DNA of 9,408 nucleotides from Candidatus Omnitrophota bacterium. GTDB lineage: Bacteria; Ratteibacteria; UBA8468; MWAK01. A program made the position numbers and the translations under genes. Position 1 is the first letter of the stretch. Each line of letters starts with the position of its first letter. The stretch covers positions 2,050 to 11,457 of the forward strand of contig JAPLMK010000095.1 of assembly GCA_026387085.1 (NCBI GenBank). The letters are read 5' to 3'. The notes beneath the pieces were generated by a model. It saw only the letters and a list, made by a program, of their open reading frames with translations, ran no database searches and was not told where the DNA came from. Below are positions 7,048 through 9,408 of this stretch, piece after piece.

Positions 7048-7176
7048 CAAAACTTTCTCTTACGGGGATTTGATGGGAGCGAAGTCAGGCGACGCGACTG
7101 ATTAAAGAGCGTTGCCAGCGGGTGGCCGACCCAAGGCGCAGTGAAAGCCGAGGGCGCCAAATCCCTCCCTCTCCGC
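7048..7176 (+). other. Structured GC-rich spacer with a second copy of the tRNA-Ser 3' end
   Basis: CAAATCCCTCCCTCTCCGC (7030-7048, T arm and acceptor of tRNA-Ser(GCU)) recurs exactly at 7158-7176, preceded by GAGGG in both copies. The copy lacks the rest of a tRNA. The spacer can fold: GGGATTTG (7066-7073) with CAAATCCC (7158-7165), enclosing GGGT/ACCC (7120-7123 with 7129-7132) and GGCGC/GCGCC (7135-7139 with 7154-7158). It may be a scar of recombination at the tRNA or an RNA co-transcribed with it; no coding frame in it is convincing. Confidence 0.7.
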
Positions 7177-7215
7177 CTACGCTCAGAAAGCGAGCTACGG
7201 CGGACGCAGTCCGCC
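7171..7215 (-). repeat. tRNA-associated two-hairpin element, copy 2
   Basis: Inverted copy of 5212-5255: in the 28 bases beyond the first hairpin, 26 match. On the plus strand one hairpin is TCCGCC-TAC-GCTC...GAGC-TAC-GGCGGA (7172-7204), the other GGCGGAC-GCA-GTCCGCC (7199-7215). It starts inside the second copy of the tRNA-Ser 3' end, just as copy 1 starts inside the acceptor end of tRNA-Ser(UGA). Confidence 0.85.
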
Positions 7216-7287
7216 AAAAATTTAAGAAAGCAAACATCAACGGGCAAGCTCCGTTCATTACCACGAAAAGAAACCTTCCTCTATATT

Positions 7288-8199
7288 ATGCGAAGCGGAA
7301 TTATCGCGGGGATAATCGCGGCGGTCAGCTGGGGAACCGTCTTTGTTTTCGGACAGATTGGAGTGCGGGAAGGCGCCTGCCACCCAATCATGATTTCTTT
7401 AATTCGCTTTCTTTCCGCCTCTTTTTTTCTACTCGCCGCTTCTCTTCTGTCCGGCATTAAAATCAGAATCAAAAAAAGAGACGTTCCGACCTTCCTGCTA
7501 CTAGGAATTTCCGGAATTTTCGGGATGAACATTCTGGTCTTTTCTTCTTTAAAATATACCGCCGCCACTTCCACCAGCATCCTGATGAACTCCAATCCGA
7601 TCATTATCACTCTGCTGGCCGGTTTTATCCTCAAAGAAAAAAGTTCCCGGCGGGAAATCCTGGCGATATTAATTGGTTTTCTGGGTTGTTATTTGACGAT
7701 AAGCCAGGGTCGTTTTTCCGGCATTTCATACGGCGGAAATTTACTGGCCCTGGGCGCATCTTTCTGCTGGGCTCTTTACACAATCATTGCCAAGAAAACC
7801 GGAGTTATCGCCAGGTATGGTGCCGTTATAGCCACTTTCTGGCCCGCTGTCTTCGGAAGTATCCTGCTCTTTTTCACCCTCTTATTATTAAAAATACCTT
7901 TCGCAACCACTAAAACCGGCTGGCTGGTCGGGATATACCTGGGGCTAATTCCGGCCGGGCTGGGATTTACGCTCTGGTTCTTTGCCGTGCAGAGATTGAA
8001 GGTAGTGGCGGCCGGCGTGCTCCAATTTTTAGCGCCACTTACCACCGGCATTATCGCCGTCTGGTGGCTCAAAGAAAGGATTTCGGGTTATACTATCTTT
8101 GGCGGAATTTTGATTTTGGCCGGGGCGATGCTGCCGTTTGTAAAGAATCACGCTATTTCCCGCGACCCTAAAAGGGTCGCACTACGAATTCAAAAATAA
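7288..8199 (+). CDS. EamA-family (drug/metabolite transporter superfamily) membrane protein
   Basis: Inner-membrane permease with about ten transmembrane helices in two EamA repeats (roughly residues 5-140 and 150-285). Typical landmarks are SWGTVFVFGQIG in helix 1, KYTAATSTSILMNSNPIIITLLAGFILKE closing repeat 1, and WFFAVQRLKVVAAGVLQFLAPLTTGIIAVWWLKE closing repeat 2. Family members export amino acids or other small metabolites; the substrate cannot be read from sequence. I chose the ATG at 7288 (MRSGIIAGIIAAVSWG) because the frame upstream runs through the repeat and tRNA-copy region; no Shine-Dalgarno is evident. Length is 303 aa, normal for the family. The last 14 or so residues (ISRDPKRVALRIQK), after the final helix, are encoded by a palindromic repeat. 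The next gene starts 8 bases after the stop, suggesting one transcript. Confidence 0.92.
   Translation: MRSGIIAGIIAAVSWGTVFVFGQIGVREGACHPIMISLIRFLSASFFLLAASLLSGIKIRIKKRDVPTFLLLGISGIFGMNILVFSSLKYTAATSTSILMNSNPIIITLLAGFILKEKSSRREILAILIGFLGCYLTISQGRFSGISYGGNLLALGASFCWALYTIIAKKTGVIARYGAVIATFWPAVFGSILLFFTLLLLKIPFATTKTGWLVGIYLGLIPAGLGFTLWFFAVQRLKVVAAGVLQFLAPLTTGIIAVWWLKERISGYTIFGGILILAGAMLPFVKNHAISRDPKRVALRIQK
8161..8185 (-). repeat. GTAG-footed hairpin inside the end of the EamA gene
   Basis: On the minus strand GTAG (8185-8182) and one T precede the inverted repeat GCGACCCT/AGGGTCGC (8 bp arms, 8180-8173 with 8169-8162, 3-base loop). It lies within the last codons of the transporter gene, 23 bases before the ccdA start. 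Confidence 0.75.
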
Positions 8200-8207
8200 C
8201 ACAAAAA

Positions 8208-8861
8208 ATGCAAAATCCGACATTAGGCCTGGCCTTTCTGGCCGGAATGGGCTATTTCTTTTCGCCCTGCACTCTTCCCCTGGTGCCGTCCTATCTTGTT
8301 TATTTGAGCGGAATTTCCATTCCGCAAATGGCCGGCCGAAAACGGCTCATAGTCCTGCTTAACGCCGTTTTCTTTCTCGCCGGTCTTCTCTTCTTGTTTG
8401 TGGCGGTCGGCGCCTCAGCCACCCTGGTCGGCAACTTCCTGGGAAGATACCTGAAAATACTGCAACGAATCGGCGGAGTCGTTATCATCGTCCTCGGAAT
8501 TTTACTTATTTGGAAACCAACTTTCCTGTACCGGATACCCCACGGAAAAAACCCGGGCGTCAAGCCGGTTGGATTTCTGGGCTCTTTTCTGGTCGGCCTT
8601 TCCCTTTCCGCCGGTTGGACCGGCTGCAGTACGCCGATCCTGGGCGCCATGCTGGTAACTGCGGCGGTCAGCGAAACGGTCCGGCTTGGAATTTACCTGC
8701 TCTGCGCATTCAGCCTGGGCCTATCTATCCCTTTTCTCGTTTCCGCGCTTTTGATAGATTTCCTGCTGACTCCGTTGCGGCGAATGCAGCGCCACATGCG
8801 CAAAATCGAAATTGGGCTGGGACTCCTTTTTGTCGCATTCGGCTTACACCTGCTCTTTTAA
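8208..8861 (+). CDS. ccdA: CcdA-type cytochrome c biogenesis / thiol-disulfide transmembrane protein
   Basis: Inner-membrane protein of the CcdA/DsbD-beta family, carrying reducing power from cytoplasmic thioredoxin to extracytoplasmic thiol proteins such as cytochrome c maturation factors. About six hydrophobic helices are visible. The two redox cysteines typical of the family are present: FSPCTLPLVPSYLVYLSG in helix 1 (family FSPC.LP..P) and GWTGCSTPILGA in helix 4 (family WTPC.GP.LG, here with Gly before the Cys and STP after it). At 217 aa it is the short, stand-alone CcdA form without DsbD alpha or gamma domains. It begins 8 bases after the EamA gene; no clear Shine-Dalgarno precedes ATG 8208. 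No thioredoxin-like partner or cytochrome is in the window, so the target is unknown. Confidence 0.92.
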   Translation: MQNPTLGLAFLAGMGYFFSPCTLPLVPSYLVYLSGISIPQMAGRKRLIVLLNAVFFLAGLLFLFVAVGASATLVGNFLGRYLKILQRIGGVVIIVLGILLIWKPTFLYRIPHGKNPGVKPVGFLGSFLVGLSLSAGWTGCSTPILGAMLVTAAVSETVRLGIYLLCAFSLGLSIPFLVSALLIDFLLTPLRRMQRHMRKIEIGLGLLFVAFGLHLLF

Positions 8862-8898
8862 TCAATCCCTCTCCTTTTCTTTTCGCTTTTAGTTGTGG

Positions 8899-8904
8899 TA
8901 TAAT
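8899..8904 (+). promoter_or_regulatory. Extended -10 promoter of rpmH
   Basis: TGGTATAAT (8896-8904) is an extended -10 element with a perfect TATAAT; the -35 position is only T-rich. The predicted start near 8911 would place the hairpin repeat 8921-8950 and the GGAGG ribosome site (8955-8959) in the rpmH leader. Confidence 0.55.
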
Positions 8905-8920
8905 ATTTATTTTTATAAAT

Positions 8921-8950
8921 GGATTCCCGCCCGAAACATGCGGGAATGAC
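8921..8950 (+). repeat. Palindromic repeat, GGATTCCCGC-N9-GCGGGAATGAC type, copy 2
   Basis: ATTCCCGC (8923-8930) and GCGGGAAT (8940-8947) enclose a 9-base loop; flanks GG and GAC are the same as in the copy ahead of etfB. It ends 13 bases before the rpmH start codon and 4 bases before its ribosome binding site. Confidence 0.88.
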
Positions 8951-8963
8951 CTTCGGAGGAATA

Positions 8964-9098
8964 ATGAGTATTACCTATCAACCGCACAATCGAAAAAGAA
9001 AACGAACTCACGGGTTTTTAAAGAGAATGCGTCGACCCGGAGGCCAGACCGTCATCAGGCGGCGCCGGGCAAAAGGCAGAAAAAAATTATCCGTTTAA
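8964..9098 (+). CDS. rpmH: Ribosomal protein L34 (bL34)
   Basis: A 44-residue, strongly basic protein of the large ribosomal subunit. MSITYQPHNRKRKRTHGFLKRMRRPGGQTVIRRRRAKGRKKLSV shows the family features in order: the TYQP.NRKR start, HGF..RM segment, GG..V...RR.KGRK.L tail. GGAGG at 8955-8959 precedes ATG 8964 by 4 bases. Length is the usual 44-46 aa. In most bacteria rnpA follows; here the TAA stop (9096-9098) shares its last base with the yidD start, so the two are translationally coupled and rnpA is absent. Confidence 0.97.
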   Translation: MSITYQPHNRKRKRTHGFLKRMRRPGGQTVIRRRRAKGRKKLSV

Positions 9099-9343
9099 TG
9101 AAGAGTTTTCTGCTCTTTATTTTGCATTTATATCGTCGTTTAGTTTCACCCCTGTTACCGGCTTCCTGCCGATTTTACCCATCCTGTTCCGAATACGCGG
9201 CCGAAGCGATTAACCATTACGGCGCCGGAAAAGGACTTTTTTTTGCTCTGCGGCGCCTGTTGCGCTGTCACCCGTTTTGTACCGGGGGTTTCGACCCAGT
9301 CCTCCCCCCCACCTTACCTCCCCCACCAGGGGGGAGGAGATAG
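9098..9343 (+). CDS. yidD: Membrane protein insertion efficiency factor YidD
   Basis: Small membrane-associated protein that assists YidC-dependent insertion. The conserved core is clear: LHLYRRLVSPLLPASCRFYPSCSEYAAEAI, then G..KG....LRRLLRCHPF..GGFDPV. An N-terminal amphipathic/hydrophobic stretch (SFLLFILHLY) and the family cysteines (SCRFYPSC, RCHPFC) are present. It starts at the ATG overlapping the rpmH stop and is 81 aa, within the normal 70-85. After DPV the tail (LPPTLPPPPGGRR) is low complexity and is encoded by a C-rich palindrome rather than by typical yidD sequence. yidC follows 41 bases after the stop. Confidence 0.95.
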   Translation: MKSFLLFILHLYRRLVSPLLPASCRFYPSCSEYAAEAINHYGAGKGLFFALRRLLRCHPFCTGGFDPVLPPTLPPPPGGRR

Positions 9344-9369
9344 GGAAATAGCCCTCTCCACAAGAGGGC
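9317..9369 (+). repeat. C-rich double hairpin between yidD and yidC
   Basis: Hairpin 1: CCTCCCCC (9317-9324) with GGGGGAGG (9330-9337), within the last codons of yidD. Hairpin 2: GCCCTCT (9351-9357) with AGAGGGC (9363-9369), 5-base loop, in the gap. A preceding CCTCCCCCCCACC (9301-9313) is a degenerate copy of the first arm. Neither hairpin has a T-run, so this is a dispersed-repeat insertion rather than a terminator. Confidence 0.7.
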
Positions 9370-9384
9370 GAGGAAATAAAAATT

Positions 9385-9408
9385 ATGGAAAAAAGAGTTC
9401 TGTTCGCT
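9385..9408 (+). CDS. yidC: YidC membrane insertase, first 8 codons
   Basis: ATG 9385 opens MEKRVLFA, matching the usual YidC start (MEKR followed by a hydrophobic helix), and the window ends here. GAGG at 9370-9373 lies 11 bases upstream. Position directly after yidD supports the assignment; the sequence itself is too short to prove it. Confidence 0.7.

Noticed and set aside
7239..7255. Short hairpin AACGG...CCGTT upstream of the EamA gene
   Set aside because: Only five pairs with a 7-base loop; too weak to call a terminator or a regulatory element.
7141..7287. Extension of the EamA gene upstream to a GTG at 7141
   Set aside because: The added 49 residues translate the tRNA 3'-end copy and the palindromic element, are highly basic and have no membrane character; the normal family start is at 7288.
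8510..9097. Long plus-strand open frame continuing into yidD
   Set aside because: It overlaps ccdA and rpmH in another frame, and both of those are recognisable; only the part from 9098 is real yidD.
1..9408. CRISPR arrays, insertion sequences, toxin-antitoxin or phage genes
   Set aside because: No regularly spaced direct repeats, transposase motifs or defence-gene signatures were seen; the genes present are housekeeping, redox and transport genes.

Overview
The window looks like a chromosomal piece of an uncultured, probably anaerobic bacterium. It is bacterial because it has bacterial EF-G, an rpmH-yidD-yidC cluster and sigma70-type promoters. An electron-bifurcating type of Etf suggests anaerobic metabolism. 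There is no rRNA gene, so I cannot name a phylum; the dense short palindromes around genes and tRNAs, plus a stand-alone GIY-YIG mini-protein, recall metagenome-derived candidate phyla (inference only).

Layout: positions 1-5332 are entirely on the minus strand and 5422-9408 on the plus strand, diverging around 5333-5421. Minus block, in transcription order: tRNA-Ser(UGA), a 77-aa GIY-YIG protein, RNA ligase RtcB, EtfB, EtfA (with a 2x[4Fe-4S] ferredoxin domain), and the first 445 codons of EF-G, which has its own strong promoter directly behind the etfA stop. Plus block: an OsmC-type peroxidase with a good promoter, a double-CDGSH iron-sulfur protein, tRNA-Ser(GCU) with a good promoter, a structured spacer holding a copy of the tRNA 3' end, an EamA-family transporter, a CcdA-type membrane thiol-disulfide transporter, then rpmH, yidD and the first codons of yidC.

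Gene sets: etfB and etfA overlap by ATGA and must form one heterodimer; no partner dehydrogenase is in the window. OsmC, CDGSH and CcdA are all redox or thiol proteins, but only proximity links them. rpmH-yidD-yidC is the usual ribosome/membrane-insertion cluster, except that rnpA, normally between rpmH and yidD, is absent: the rpmH stop and yidD start share one base.

The most unusual layer is non-coding. I see at least four kinds of short palindrome: (a) hairpins with GTAG at the foot (4915, 5209, 8185), reminiscent of REP sequences; (b) a 44-45 bp two-hairpin element attached to a tRNA-Ser 3' end at 5212-5255 and to a tRNA-Ser 3'-end copy at 7171-7215; (c) GGATTCCCGC-N9-GCGGGAATGAC elements just upstream of etfB and rpmH, in the same orientation relative to each gene; (d) C-rich hairpins between yidD and yidC. 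Some of these supply the last codons of neighbouring genes.
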